Source: Parasutterella excrementihominis YIT 11859
Lineage (GTDB): Bacteria > Pseudomonadota > Gammaproteobacteria > Burkholderiales > Burkholderiaceae_F
Direction of reading: 5' to 3'
DNA length: 64,000 bases
Assembly (NCBI RefSeq): GCF_000205025.1
Contig: NZ_GL883766.1
Location: 1 to 64,000 of the forward strand
A model generated the notes under the pieces. It did no database searches, was not told the origin of the DNA, and saw nothing but the letters and a program-made list of their open reading frames with translations. A program made the translations under genes and the position numbers. Below are positions 15,115 to 24,185 of this stretch, one piece after another (the stretch's first letter is position 1; every line of letters begins with the position of its first letter).

Positions 15115-16257
15115 ATGTTTATCGATTACGAAATACTTAAACTCATCTGGTGGCTGTTCATCGGCGTTCTGTTAGCCGGTTTCGCCGTCATGGACGGTCA
15201 GGATATGGGCGTCGGAACGCTTCTGCCTTTCATCGGTAAGAATGACGACGAACGCCGTGTCATGATCAATTCTGTCGCTCCTCACTGGGACGGCAACCAA
15301 GTTTGGTTCATTACCGGCGGCGGTGCCATCTTTGCCGCTTGGCCTTTGATCTACGCAACAGCCTTCTCCGGCTTCTACTGGGCCATGCTGCTGGTTCTGT
15401 TCGCGCTCTTCTTCCGTCCGGTCGGCTTCGACTACAGAAGTAAGATCGCCAACAAGACTTGGAGAAATTCCTGGGACTGGCTCCTTTTCGTCGGCAGCTT
15501 TGTTCCGCCGGTGGTCTGCGGCGTCGCCTTCGGTAACTTGCTCGAAGGTGTACCGTTCCACTTCGACGATCATCTGAGAAGTTTCTATACCGGCTCCTTC
15601 TGGGCCCTTCTCAATCCGTTTGCCATCCTCTGCGGTTTGGTATCCATCGCCATGATCGTTGCCCAGGGCTCAAACTACTTAGTCTTGAGATCCGAAGGTG
15701 TGCTTCAGCAAAGAGCCAAGATCTGCGGACAAGTCTCTTCCTTGCTGTTCATCGTCTTGTTCCTGCTTGCCGGCGTATGGGTGTATATGGGAATTGACGG
15801 GTTTGTCATCACTTCCGCGATTGACCCCAACATGCTTCCGAACCCGCTGAATAAGACTGTGGAAGTCCAGGCCGGTGCCTGGTTTAAGAACTTCTCCGAC
15901 TATCCTGTTCTCTGGACATTCCCTGCACTCGCGGTTGTAGGCGCTCTGATTTCCTTCCTCAGCGTCAGCAAGCTTAAGGCTGGCGTCGCTATCGTCTTCT
16001 CTTCGTTAGCTGAAATCGGAACTGTCTTCACACCGCTCGTTGCGATGTTCCCGTTCCTGATGCCGTCCTCTTCGAACCCGATCTCCTCTTTGACGATTTG
16101 GGACTGCACAAGCTCTCAGCTCACGCTTTTCACCATGCTGATCGTTACCCTGATCTTCCTGCCGCTGGTTCTCATCTATACCGGCTGGGCCTATAAGGTG
16201 ATGAGCGGAAAACTGACGAATAAGATGATTCAGGAAAACTCGAAGAATCTTTATTAA
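15115..16257 (+). CDS. cydB: Cytochrome bd oxidase subunit II
   Basis: The 380-aa second core subunit, starting MFIDYEILKLIWWLFIGVLLAGFAVMDGQDMGVG. The GQDMGVG motif and the PHWDGNQVWFITGGGAIFAAWP segment are diagnostic of CydB. Eight membrane helices are expected. ATG at 15115 was chosen over GTG at 15109, which lies only 2 nt from the AAAGGA ribosome-binding site. It is followed by a hairpin and the small cydX gene. Confidence 0.97.
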   Translation: MFIDYEILKLIWWLFIGVLLAGFAVMDGQDMGVGTLLPFIGKNDDERRVMINSVAPHWDGNQVWFITGGGAIFAAWPLIYATAFSGFYWAMLLVLFALFFRPVGFDYRSKIANKTWRNSWDWLLFVGSFVPPVVCGVAFGNLLEGVPFHFDDHLRSFYTGSFWALLNPFAILCGLVSIAMIVAQGSNYLVLRSEGVLQQRAKICGQVSSLLFIVLFLLAGVWVYMGIDGFVITSAIDPNMLPNPLNKTVEVQAGAWFKNFSDYPVLWTFPALAVVGALISFLSVSKLKAGVAIVFSSLAEIGTVFTPLVAMFPFLMPSSSNPISSLTIWDCTSSQLTLFTMLIVTLIFLPLVLIYTGWAYKVMSGKLTNKMIQENSKNLY

Positions 16258-16271
16258 TCCAACATAACTAT

Positions 16272-16293
16272 GCTGCCCGTGTGAGCGGGCAGC
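16272..16293 (+). other. Intercistronic hairpin between cydB and cydX
   Basis: GCTGCCCG and CGGGCAGC form a perfect 8-bp stem with a 6-nt loop, ending 11 nt before the cydX start codon and directly before its CCGGAG ribosome-binding site. There is no T tract, so mRNA stabilisation, processing or translational tuning of cydX is more likely than termination. Confidence 0.6.
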
Positions 16294-16304
16294 CGGAGTA
16301 AGCA

Positions 16305-16409
16305 ATGACATACTTAGCTTGGATCTGTGCAGTTCTCTTCATGATCTGCCTTTCTGCCCTGGCTACCCTCGGATTCGATTTCCCGAAGCAGTCCGACCAA
16401 GAGAAATAG
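16305..16409 (+). CDS. cydX: Cytochrome bd oxidase small subunit CydX
   Basis: A 34-aa, single-helix protein starting MTYLAWICAVLF, resembling E. coli CydX in length, N-terminal aromatic/Trp pattern and position directly after cydB. CydX is needed for stable assembly and haem retention of the oxidase. The C-terminus (PKQSDQEK) is charged and predicted periplasmic or cytoplasmic-facing. It is too short for ordinary gene callers. ybgE begins 6 nt downstream. Confidence 0.85.
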   Translation: MTYLAWICAVLFMICLSALATLGFDFPKQSDQEK

Positions 16410-16415
16410 AAGCGC

Positions 16416-16676
16416 ATGAGGATTCTTTCTTTCCTGATTGCCTTATCAGTCGCAGCCTTTGTGATTATTTATCCGCGTGCGATTGCTTCTGATATGAGCT
16501 CTGTACCGCATGGCTGGCTTGTCCTTCTTCTTTTAGGAATGAGCTTCTGCTTTGTCTACGGAGTAGGCTTCAAAGCCAGAAATCGATTCTTAGCCTTCTT
16601 ATTCTCCCCGCTGGTCGCATGGACCTGTGTCGGAGTGGCAAGTTTCATGATTTTTTTTCAGACACCCGTAGCCTGA
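16416..16676 (+). CDS. ybgE: YbgE-family cyd operon membrane protein
   Basis: An 86-aa protein with three hydrophobic helices (about residues 3-25, 34-53 and 59-81). Length, topology and position after cydX match YbgE, a poorly understood accessory protein of the cyd operon. It is the last gene of the operon and is followed by a strong terminator. Confidence 0.75.
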   Translation: MRILSFLIALSVAAFVIIYPRAIASDMSSVPHGWLVLLLLGMSFCFVYGVGFKARNRFLAFLFSPLVAWTCVGVASFMIFFQTPVA

Positions 16677-16692
16677 CAGTTTCTGTCATCAA

Positions 16693-16730
16693 AAGCCTCG
16701 CTGGCCTCCGGCCTCGAGGCTTTCTTTGTC
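16693..16730 (+). terminator. Rho-independent terminator after the cyd operon
   Basis: AAGCCTCG and CGAGGCTT form an 8-bp stem with a GC-rich loop, followed by TCTTTGTCT. Confidence 0.8.
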
Positions 16731-16731
16731 T

Positions 16732-17670
16732 CTAAAGAAAATTAAACAGAGAGGTCATAAGCGGAACCGTGAGCATCGAAAGACAGGTCGTGAGCAGCAA
16801 AGCGTTGGCAACCGGCCCCTCTATCACTTCGAATTCCTGCGCCATGATATAAACGTTCACGCCGACCGGAAGGCTCGCCAATAGGCAAGCCGCCTGCCGC
16901 TCTATTCCGGTAATTCCGAACAAGAGACACAGAAAGAAAACCGTCGTCGGCTGTATAAAAAGCTTCAGAACAATTGAAGCTCCCGTCAAGCGGATATGAG
17001 AAGAAAGCTTGTAGCGGCTAAGTCCCGTCCCGACGGAGAACAATGCGACCGGAGTGGCAGATGCAGAAAGTAAGCTCAGACTTTTCTCAAAAGGTCCGGG
17101 AAGACCGATGTCTGTCCATGAGCTCAAAAACCCGAGCAGGATTCCGATAATCACCGGATTCTTTATCGTTCTCCACAGACCTTCGAAACAAGTGCCCCAA
17201 ACGGATGCCTCACGGCTTCGGGAAAGCTCCACGCCCACAGTGACGGCTACCCAAAGTAAAAAGACATTCAGCGAAACGATAAACGAGATGGACGGAACGC
17301 AATTTTCGCCGAGCAGAGAAATAGCAAGCGGGATTCCGAGCTGGACATTGTTGGAAAAGATCGCGCTCATTCCGAAAACAGTACTTTCATCACCGCGCAA
17401 ATGAAAACTTTTTCGGCCGATTAAGAAGGTAAACAGAAAAACCAGAGTGCACGAGCCGAAGTAACCCAATCCGATGTTCCAGTCGGGCGCCGGCAAATTC
17501 GAAGCCCCGCGAATGGTTTGGAAAAGAAGGCAGGGAATTGCAATGTTGAAGGCAAACTTAGCCAGCCCCTTGCCGACATTAAAGTCAATAAGGTTGACTT
17601 TCGCGGAAAAGAATCCGAGTCCGACGAGAAAAAATAACGGGAACGCGAGCAAAAAATTCTGAAGAATCAT
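16732..17670 (-). CDS. AEC-family transporter (auxin efflux carrier-like)
   Basis: A 312-aa polytopic membrane protein with about ten helices. The start FLLAFPLFFLVGLGFFSAK and segments such as AIFSNNVQLGIPLAISLLG (the NxxxxGxP motif of helix 4) and NPVIIGILLGFL are typical of AEC permeases, which export or import malonate, auxin-like acids and other carboxylates. Substrate cannot be named. A hairpin (17693-17712, GGCCTCG/CGAGGCC) lies just upstream, between this gene and the next minus-strand gene. Confidence 0.88.
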   Translation of the reverse strand: MILQNFLLAFPLFFLVGLGFFSAKVNLIDFNVGKGLAKFAFNIAIPCLLFQTIRGASNLPAPDWNIGLGYFGSCTLVFLFTFLIGRKSFHLRGDESTVFGMSAIFSNNVQLGIPLAISLLGENCVPSISFIVSLNVFLLWVAVTVGVELSRSREASVWGTCFEGLWRTIKNPVIIGILLGFLSSWTDIGLPGPFEKSLSLLSASATPVALFSVGTGLSRYKLSSHIRLTGASIVLKLFIQPTTVFFLCLLFGITGIERQAACLLASLPVGVNVYIMAQEFEVIEGPVANALLLTTCLSMLTVPLMTSLFNFL

Positions 17671-17760
17671 CCTTCTGCACCTTGTGCGACGAGGCCTCGG
17701 TATCTCGAGGCCGATCAGAGAAAATTCTATTGAACTGTTTGTCTCGCTTTCAATTCAGGA

Positions 17761-18195
17761 TTACATGGGCATCGGCCGACCGTCGGACAATCTCATCCAG
17801 CCGTAAACAATGCGATAGCACACCCAGATCCCGAGCACGACAAAGCCGACAATCCAAATAACAAAGCCGATCAGGAATACGGCAAGCGCAAGCCCGAGGA
17901 TCCAAACAATGACGATCCACAGCAGCGCGTACCAGAACGTGCGAATCTGCCAGGAGAAATGACTGTCTAAGTAGGTTCCGCGCACGTCGCTGCGCTCAAC
18001 GTAATTGATGATGACGGCAATAATGGAAGGCCATCCGAAGACAAAGGCCGTCGCGATAGAGGCACCGGTAAAGACACCGATCAAAATGGATAGTGCATGC
18101 AGTGCATAAACCACGCGAGTAACCGTCACTAAACTTGGGGGAACCGGAGCCCTCGGCACCTCGTTCTCATCCGTTACAATCGGATAATCGTTCAT
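17761..18195 (-). CDS. DUF4870-like membrane protein
   Basis: A 144-aa protein with a hydrophilic N-terminus (about residues 1-22) and three or four hydrophobic helices, including a long one near 85-125. The pattern RVVYALHALSILIGVFTGAS followed by a short charged loop and HFSWQIRTFWYALLW is typical of DUF4870/small TM proteins of Burkholderiales. Function is unknown. ATG at 18195 was chosen because GGAGG lies 5 nt upstream; the ATG at 18207 has none. It is divergent from the response-regulator gene. Confidence 0.75.
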   Translation of the reverse strand: MNDYPIVTDENEVPRAPVPPSLVTVTRVVYALHALSILIGVFTGASIATAFVFGWPSIIAVIINYVERSDVRGTYLDSHFSWQIRTFWYALLWIVIVWILGLALAVFLIGFVIWIVGFVVLGIWVCYRIVYGWMRLSDGRPMPM

Positions 18196-18332
18196 ATGCG
18201 CCTCCATCCTTTATGGCGTATCGTAATAGCTGATAATTTTTTACACCAACTATAGCGAGATAGTCTCGGTACTTGTGCTTTTTGAGTTCTCGAGAATGAA
18301 ACACTGTGCAAATTTTGGTATCGGAGAATGAG

Positions 18333-18989
18333 ATGAGAATTCTGTTAGTAGAAGACGACGAAATGATTGGGGAAGCCGTCGCTGACGGCCTTAAAGGAGA
18401 AGGGTATGCCGTCGACTGGGTAAAAGACGGAAACTCTGCGATCATTGCCCTGGATACCACTCCGTTTTCTTTAGTCATTCTTGACCTCGGCCTGCCCGGC
18501 AAGGACGGCCTCGCTGTATTAAAGGAAATCCGTTTCCGTAAAAATCACACGCCTGTCCTCGTCACAACCGCCCGCGATACCGTAAACGACCGCATTGAGG
18601 GTCTCGATGCCGGTGCCGACGATTACCTCATCAAGCCTTATGACTTAGATGAGCTGAGTGCTCGAATCCGTGCGCTTCTGCGCCGTTCGGCCGGAAGAAG
18701 TGATCCGATCATTCGCAGAGGGCGCCTCACCATTAATCCTTCGACGCGCGAAGTGCTCTTTAACGGAGAATCCGTACTCTTATCCAGCAAGGAATACGCG
18801 CTTTTATTTGCCTTGGCCGAGCGTCCTGGAATCGTATTGTCCAGAGCTCAGCTGGAAGAAAAACTCTACAACTACGAATCTTTAATCGGCTCCAACGCAA
18901 TTGAGGTTCATATTCATCATCTTCGCAAAAAACTCAGTGAAGACAGTATCAAGACCGTCCGCGGCGTAGGCTACGTCCTCGAAACCTAA
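18333..18989 (+). CDS. OmpR-family response regulator (QseB/TctD-like)
   Basis: A 218-aa two-domain regulator. The receiver domain has the acidic pair E7-D8-D9, phospho-acceptor Asp51 (VILDLGLPGKDG), Thr79 and Lys101. The C-terminal winged helix (about 125-218) has IEVHIHHLRKKL and ends VRGVGYVLET. ATG at 18333 is preceded by GGAGA. It overlaps the kinase gene by one base. A TTCTCGAGAA palindrome (18287-18296) upstream could be an autoregulatory site, but this is speculative. Confidence 0.92.
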   Translation: MRILLVEDDEMIGEAVADGLKGEGYAVDWVKDGNSAIIALDTTPFSLVILDLGLPGKDGLAVLKEIRFRKNHTPVLVTTARDTVNDRIEGLDAGADDYLIKPYDLDELSARIRALLRRSAGRSDPIIRRGRLTINPSTREVLFNGESVLLSSKEYALLFALAERPGIVLSRAQLEEKLYNYESLIGSNAIEVHIHHLRKKLSEDSIKTVRGVGYVLET

Positions 18990-20341
18990 TGTACTCAATT
19001 AAGACCCGGCTCCTCGTTGCCCTAAGCATCGTACTGGCACTGACAACCATAGCCACGGGAGCCGCTATGTATTACTCGGTCCAGCGGGAGGTCGACCGCC
19101 TGCTGGATGACTCCCTGCGCGAAGTCGCTCTTTCCTTTGACAATATTCGCTCTCAGGACGTCGTACAGCTCAAGCGCCGCTTCGGCAACCGAGAGCAGAG
19201 CATCGTCGTACAAATTTACGATCCGATCAGCGGCACCGTTGCCTTGTCCAGACGGATGGAATCCCTGCCGGTAATGGACCGCGTGGGCTTTTCTGACTTC
19301 CAGCTGGACGGCAAGACATGGCGCGCGTATACCTTTTTAAATCCGTACGGCCAGATTGTCGAGGCCGCACAGCCGAGATTTATCCGCAGCGAAATCGCGT
19401 TTCAAACGGCTAAGCCGGTCCTGCTCCCGCTTTTTGTCATGATCCTGCTGGTCGGACTTGTGGTTTGGGTCATCATCGGACAAGGCTTTCATGCACTTAA
19501 TAAAACGACGGGAGCCATTGCCAGAAGGTCTCCGACCTCTCTGCAGCCTCTGTCCATGAAGGGCATGCCGCGAGAGATTGTGCCCTTGGTGAACGCCTTA
19601 AACGACCTTTTAGGCCAGCTCGGAGAAAGCATTAAGGCCCAGCAGCGATTTGCTTCCGACGCCGCCCATGAACTTCGAACACCCTTGACCGCGCTCACAC
19701 TGCAAATTCAGCTCGCCGAACGAGCAAAGACGGATGAGGCTAGGGCAAAAGCGTTCGGACGGTTAAAGGACGGCGTTAAGCGTGCAACTCGACTCGTGAC
19801 TCAGCTTCTCACGATGGCTCGCCTCGACCCGGACAACCGCTCCAGACCTTTCCTTCCCGTGGACATGACGCAGCTGGCTCGTTCCGTTGCAGAAGATCTC
19901 AGTCCCATCGCCGAACAGAAGCACATTCATTTGTGGGCAGTGTCGGAAACACCGACGGTCGTGGTTGCAAACGAAGACGCCCTTCGGCTGCTGCTGACGA
20001 ATTTATGCGATAACGCACTGCGCTACACCCCTGAAGGCGGCGAAATACGAATTGAGACCCTGATCAAGGATACGGAAGCCTCGATCCGTGTCTGCGACAA
20101 CGGTCCCGGAATACCTGAAGCCGAACGCGAAAGAATCTTTGAACGTTTCTATCGAGCGGAGGGAACGAAAACGATTCCGGGCACCGGCCTCGGATTGGCG
20201 ATTGTGCGGCGCGTCGCAGAGCTGCACGGAGGCAAACCGTCTATTTCCGAAGGCATCGGAGGAAAGGGCGTCTGCTTCAGCATCGACTTTCCCATCTGCA
20301 AGGCTGCCGTAGAAGATCAACCCCCTGAGGCTGATGAATAG
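18989..20341 (+). CDS. Sensor histidine kinase (QseC-type)
   Basis: A 450-aa membrane kinase, partner of the preceding regulator. It has two membrane helices (about 10-30 and 145-164) flanking a periplasmic sensor domain, then an H-box FASDAAHELRTPLT with His227, an N-box NLCDNALRYTPEGG, G1 box CDNGPGIPEAER and G2 GTGLGLAIVRR. The H-box and layout fit the QseC/PmrB group. The signal sensed is unknown. The htrA gene 105 nt downstream suggests a link with envelope stress. Confidence 0.92.
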   Translation: MYSIKTRLLVALSIVLALTTIATGAAMYYSVQREVDRLLDDSLREVALSFDNIRSQDVVQLKRRFGNREQSIVVQIYDPISGTVALSRRMESLPVMDRVGFSDFQLDGKTWRAYTFLNPYGQIVEAAQPRFIRSEIAFQTAKPVLLPLFVMILLVGLVVWVIIGQGFHALNKTTGAIARRSPTSLQPLSMKGMPREIVPLVNALNDLLGQLGESIKAQQRFASDAAHELRTPLTALTLQIQLAERAKTDEARAKAFGRLKDGVKRATRLVTQLLTMARLDPDNRSRPFLPVDMTQLARSVAEDLSPIAEQKHIHLWAVSETPTVVVANEDALRLLLTNLCDNALRYTPEGGEIRIETLIKDTEASIRVCDNGPGIPEAERERIFERFYRAEGTKTIPGTGLGLAIVRRVAELHGGKPSISEGIGGKGVCFSIDFPICKAAVEDQPPEADE

Positions 20342-20446
20342 ATGACATAATTTTTTACCTTAGCTCTTTGAAGATTAAGGCTTAATTAAGTCCGAAACTT
20401 AATATAGAAAGCAATTTTCCGCTCATTTCTTAGGAGAAAAGGAAGC

Positions 20447-21892
20447 ATGTTTTTCAATAAGCTCCTTAAGCCGGCTGTCCTGACCATCGCTTGTGCAGCG
20501 GCCTTAACTGCCGGTTCTTTCGGCAACGTATCCTTCTTTCATGAAGCCCACGCTCAGACTTCCCAGCTTTCCGGTCTGCCCGACTTTACAAAGTTAGTCG
20601 AGGACAACGGTAAAGCCGTCGTCAGTATTTCGACAGTTAAAAAAGCAAAGCGCCTCGGACCGCAAAACGGCGTGCCTGACGAGCAGCTTGAAATGCTCCG
20701 CCGTTTCGGTTTTCCTTTCCCCTTCGGGGATTTCAACGGCCCGGGTATGACACCCGAACGCCGCGGCCAGGGTTCCGGCTTCATCATCGATCCTAACGGC
20801 ATCATTCTCACAAACAATCACGTCGTCGACGGCGCCGATGAAGTCACCGTGCACCTCACTGATAAACGTGAATTTAAAGCTAAAGTCATCGGTACGGATC
20901 CGAAAACCGATATTGCCGTCATCAAGATTGAAGGCAAAAACCTCCCCGTCGTAAAACTGGGAAAATCCGATGACGTCAAGGTCGGAGAATGGGTGGCCGC
21001 TATCGGCGCCCCCTTCGGGCTGGACAATACGGTCACCGCGGGGATTGTTTCCGCTAAAAGCCGTAACCTTCCCGACGAACAGTTCGTTCCGTTCATCCAG
21101 ACCGACGTTGCCGTCAACCCCGGTAACTCCGGCGGTCCGCTCTTCAACATGAAGGGAGAAGTCATCGGTATCAACTCCCAAATCTTCTCCACTTCCGGCG
21201 GTTTCATGGGCCTGTCCTTTGCCATCCCGATTGATCTGGCTGTTCAGATCAAAGACGAGCTGATGAAAAACGGCAAGGTCTCCAGAGGAAGACTCGGCAT
21301 CCTGATGCAGCAGCTCACGCCTGAATTGGCAAAGAGCTTTAACCTGAAGGACGCTAAAGGCGCCCTGATCGCTCAGATCGAAAAAGACGGTCCTGCCGAT
21401 AAGGCCGGTCTGCGTGACGGAGACATCGTCATCGAATACAACGGCAAGCCGATAGCCGATATCAGAGAACTGTCTCAGGCCGTTGCTTCGACAAAGCCGG
21501 GAGCCAAGGTCAAAGTAAAGGCAATGCGCGAGGGCAAGCCTGTCAACCTCGTCATCGTGGTCGGAGAGATGCCCACCGACGGCAAATTGAACTTTAAGAA
21601 GCCTGCCGCTTCTCAGAACAATGCCCTCGGCGCCAATGTCAGACCGCTCAATGACAAAGAAAAGAAACGCGTTTCCAACGGATTGTTTGTCGAGTCTGTC
21701 TACGGAGCAGCCGCTGAAGCCGGAATGCGAAGAGGTGACATCATCATTAGCGCCGGCGGTAAAAAGATCCGCACCGAAAAGGACTTAAACGAAGTCGTCA
21801 GCAAAGCCAAAGGCAGCCTGGCGGTTCTCGTTGACAGGAACGGAAGTCGAGAATTCATTCCCGTGAAACTTTCGGATGAAGCGAAGAAGTAA
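20447..21892 (+). CDS. Do/HtrA-family periplasmic serine protease (DegP/MucD-like)
   Basis: A 481-aa protease that degrades misfolded envelope proteins. It has a signal peptide (about 1-37, ending AHA), a trypsin-like domain with His125 (TNNHVVDG), Asp155 (KTDIAVIK) and Ser228 (NPGNSGGPL), then two PDZ domains (about 280-370 and 395-478). A strong GGAGAAAAGGAAGC ribosome-binding site precedes the ATG. The upstream two-component pair may control it. DegP, DegQ and MucD cannot be told apart from sequence alone. Confidence 0.93.
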   Translation: MFFNKLLKPAVLTIACAAALTAGSFGNVSFFHEAHAQTSQLSGLPDFTKLVEDNGKAVVSISTVKKAKRLGPQNGVPDEQLEMLRRFGFPFPFGDFNGPGMTPERRGQGSGFIIDPNGIILTNNHVVDGADEVTVHLTDKREFKAKVIGTDPKTDIAVIKIEGKNLPVVKLGKSDDVKVGEWVAAIGAPFGLDNTVTAGIVSAKSRNLPDEQFVPFIQTDVAVNPGNSGGPLFNMKGEVIGINSQIFSTSGGFMGLSFAIPIDLAVQIKDELMKNGKVSRGRLGILMQQLTPELAKSFNLKDAKGALIAQIEKDGPADKAGLRDGDIVIEYNGKPIADIRELSQAVASTKPGAKVKVKAMREGKPVNLVIVVGEMPTDGKLNFKKPAASQNNALGANVRPLNDKEKKRVSNGLFVESVYGAAAEAGMRRGDIIISAGGKKIRTEKDLNEVVSKAKGSLAVLVDRNGSREFIPVKLSDEAKK

Positions 21893-21918
21893 GCGGTAAA
21901 AAACTGCTTTCCATATAA

Positions 21919-21955
21919 CAAACGGCTCTGGAAACGAGCCGTTTGTGTTTTTAGT
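21919..21955 (+). terminator. Rho-independent terminator after htrA
   Basis: CAAACGGCTC and GAGCCGTTTG form a 10-bp stem with a 7-nt loop, followed by TGTTTTT. Its T tract reaches the stop codon of the convergent menE gene. Confidence 0.85.
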
Positions 21956-23282
21956 GTTTGTAGTGAAGGGTCCGGAAGGCTGCCTCTTTCAGATTGTCGG
22001 CATTCCGATCCGGTTTGCCGGCTTTTGTTTTCGGGAGCTCCTTTACCCAGGCAATCCGTCGAGGAGACTTATAAGAAGCCAGGATAGGCTTGAGTCTTAA
22101 TGCCAGTTCTGCATCGGAAGGCAATTTCTGCTCATCTTTCGGAACGAGCAGCGCCGTCACAATGGCACCCCAAGTCTCATCGGGCAGACCTAAAACCAAC
22201 GCCTCTTTAACCTCGGGAATTGTTTCCAGCGCCTCTTCAACTTCCGCAGGATAGACATTTTCTCCGCCGCTCAGGATGACGTCCTTACGACGGGCAAAGA
22301 CGCGCACAGAGCCGTCCGGATCGACTTCTCCGATATCTCCGCTGTCAAACCACGCGCTGGGCACCAAGGGCTCTCTTCCCCAATAACCGTGCATCAGCAT
22401 CGGTCCTTTGATGAAGAGGTGTCCGTCTTCTGACTTTATCTGTACGCCTTTATTGATTTTTCCGCTTCCGGAAGTGCGTTGATAGCGTTCCGCAAACGGT
22501 GTTGTCACGACATTGCTTGCCGTCTCTGTCATCCCGTACGTCAGAATAATCGGGATGCCTTTTTCCTCGGCCTCCGCTTTCAGCTTTTCTGAAGTCGGAG
22601 CCCCGCCGACTAAAAGCGCTTTTAATGTTTTTAACGGGCGCCATTCGGGCGCTTCATCAAAAATCATGCGCAGCATCGTCGGAACGATAGAAGAGTAGGT
22701 AACGTGATCAACCTCCAGACGGCGCAGGTATTCTTTCGGAGAAAACTTCGGCCCGAGCGCAATTGCCGATCTTGCGATCAAAGACCGCGTCAGAATGGAG
22801 AAGCCTCCGATACGTGCGGGTGAAATCGACAGCTGCCAAACATCGCCGGGACTCAGAGGAATGTTGTCTCGAGAGGCCTCGGCGCTGGCAGTCAATGCTT
22901 CTCGGGTAAGGATCGCGGGCTTAGGCAGTCCCGTAGTTCCGGAAGTAAACAAGATGACAGCCGTATCTTCCGGCAAATGATGATCCAGTCCTTCAACACT
23001 TGAGAGGAGCGTATTGCGTTCGTGCTCGGTAAGACCCGGATGGAGAAGCAGGATCGGCTGCTTTCGCTCCAAGAGCGCGAAGACCTTAATCAGCGTCTCA
23101 AGATCAGGACGGGCAACAAGCGGGTAAGGGCGCGCGTCACCGAGTCGAGGCAGGATGTCTCGGACCTTTTTGGCAAGTTCCCTGTACGTCAGACAATCAC
23201 CGTTGCTGCGGACGGCCACAGCATCAGGAACTTCCTCTGCTGCGGCCAGAACCGACAGTTTGTGATCTAAATCGATCGACAT
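21951..23282 (-). CDS. menE: o-Succinylbenzoate-CoA ligase MenE
   Basis: An acyl-CoA synthetase (443 aa) that activates o-succinylbenzoate with ATP and CoA in menaquinone synthesis. It has the ANL-family P-loop FTSGTTGLPKPA, the YGMTETAS motif (about 270), SGDIGE, and the C-terminal lysine region KTKAGKPDRN. The MenE assignment comes mainly from the menB neighbour, since ANL enzymes vary in substrate. ATG at 23282 lies 13 nt after the menB stop with GAGGG upstream; an earlier in-frame start at 23342 would overlap menB. It is the last gene of a receptor-menB-menE operon. Confidence 0.82.
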   Translation of the reverse strand: MSIDLDHKLSVLAAAEEVPDAVAVRSNGDCLTYRELAKKVRDILPRLGDARPYPLVARPDLETLIKVFALLERKQPILLLHPGLTEHERNTLLSSVEGLDHHLPEDTAVILFTSGTTGLPKPAILTREALTASAEASRDNIPLSPGDVWQLSISPARIGGFSILTRSLIARSAIALGPKFSPKEYLRRLEVDHVTYSSIVPTMLRMIFDEAPEWRPLKTLKALLVGGAPTSEKLKAEAEEKGIPIILTYGMTETASNVVTTPFAERYQRTSGSGKINKGVQIKSEDGHLFIKGPMLMHGYWGREPLVPSAWFDSGDIGEVDPDGSVRVFARRKDVILSGGENVYPAEVEEALETIPEVKEALVLGLPDETWGAIVTALLVPKDEQKLPSDAELALRLKPILASYKSPRRIAWVKELPKTKAGKPDRNADNLKEAAFRTLHYKH

Positions 23283-23295
23283 ATTCCCTCTCGGC

Positions 23296-24150
23296 TTAGG
23301 GGAGACGAGGGAACTTCTTAAAGTTAGGACGACGCTTCTCAAGGAAAGCCTCTTTACCTTCCTTGCCTTCTTCGGTCATGTAATACAGGAGGGTGGCGTT
23401 GCCTGCAAGTTCCTGCAAACCGGCTTGACCGTCGCAGTCCGCATTCAGGGCGGCTTTCAAGCAGCGAATAGCAATCGGAGAATTGGCAAGAATCTCACGG
23501 CACCACTGCACGGTTTCGGCTTCCAGTTCTTCATAAGGAACCACCGTGTTCACTAAACCCATTTCCAGTGCTTCTGTCGCGTCATAGAAACGGCAAAGGA
23601 ACCAAATTTCGCGAGCCTTCTTCTGTCCGACAATGCGGGCCATGTAGGATGCACCCCAGCCGCCGTCAAAAGAACCGACGCGGGGACCGGTTTGACCGAA
23701 ACGTGCATTGTCAGCAGCAATCGTAAGATCGCACATCATGTGAAGAACATGACCGCCGCCGACACACCATCCGGCAACCATTGCAATGACGGGTTTCGGG
23801 CAGGTTCTGATCTGACGCTGGAAATCCAAAACGTTCAGACGCGGAACGCCGTCGCCGCCGACATAGCCGCCGTTGCCGCGAACCTTCTGGTCTCCTCCTG
23901 AGCAGAAGGCATCTTTTCCTTGGCCGGTAAGAATGATGACACCGATGTTTTCGTCGTCACGAGCGTCTGCCAAAGCCGTTTCCATTTCTCTAACGGTCAA
24001 GGGACGGAATGCATTGCGCACCTGCGGACGATTAATCGTAATTTTGGCAATCCCTTCTTCTGATTTCTCGTAAAGAATATCTTCGAAATCTCCGGCCTTT
24101 TTCCATTCCGGGACTCGGGGAAGATGTGACGTATCCAACATCGGCTGCAT
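23296..24150 (-). CDS. menB: 1,4-Dihydroxy-2-naphthoyl-CoA synthase MenB
   Basis: A crotonase-fold enzyme of 284 aa that cyclises o-succinylbenzoyl-CoA to DHNA-CoA. The sequence is strongly MenB-like: [81 protein letters not shown]. These include the oxyanion-hole glycine region and the Ser/Asp loop (GSFDGGWG). GAGGAA lies 8 nt before the ATG. Spacing to the upstream receptor gene is 35 nt, without a terminator, so it is probably in that operon. Confidence 0.95.
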   Translation of the reverse strand: MQPMLDTSHLPRVPEWKKAGDFEDILYEKSEEGIAKITINRPQVRNAFRPLTVREMETALADARDDENIGVIILTGQGKDAFCSGGDQKVRGNGGYVGGDGVPRLNVLDFQRQIRTCPKPVIAMVAGWCVGGGHVLHMMCDLTIAADNARFGQTGPRVGSFDGGWGASYMARIVGQKKAREIWFLCRFYDATEALEMGLVNTVVPYEELEAETVQWCREILANSPIAIRCLKAALNADCDGQAGLQELAGNATLLYYMTEEGKEGKEAFLEKRRPNFKKFPRLP

Positions 24151-24185
24151 TTTTAATTCCTCAATACGTAAATAATGGGCAAATT

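Noticed and set aside
20594-21181. 195-codon minus-strand reading frame inside htrA
   Set aside because: It is antisense to the protease domain whose catalytic triad is clear.
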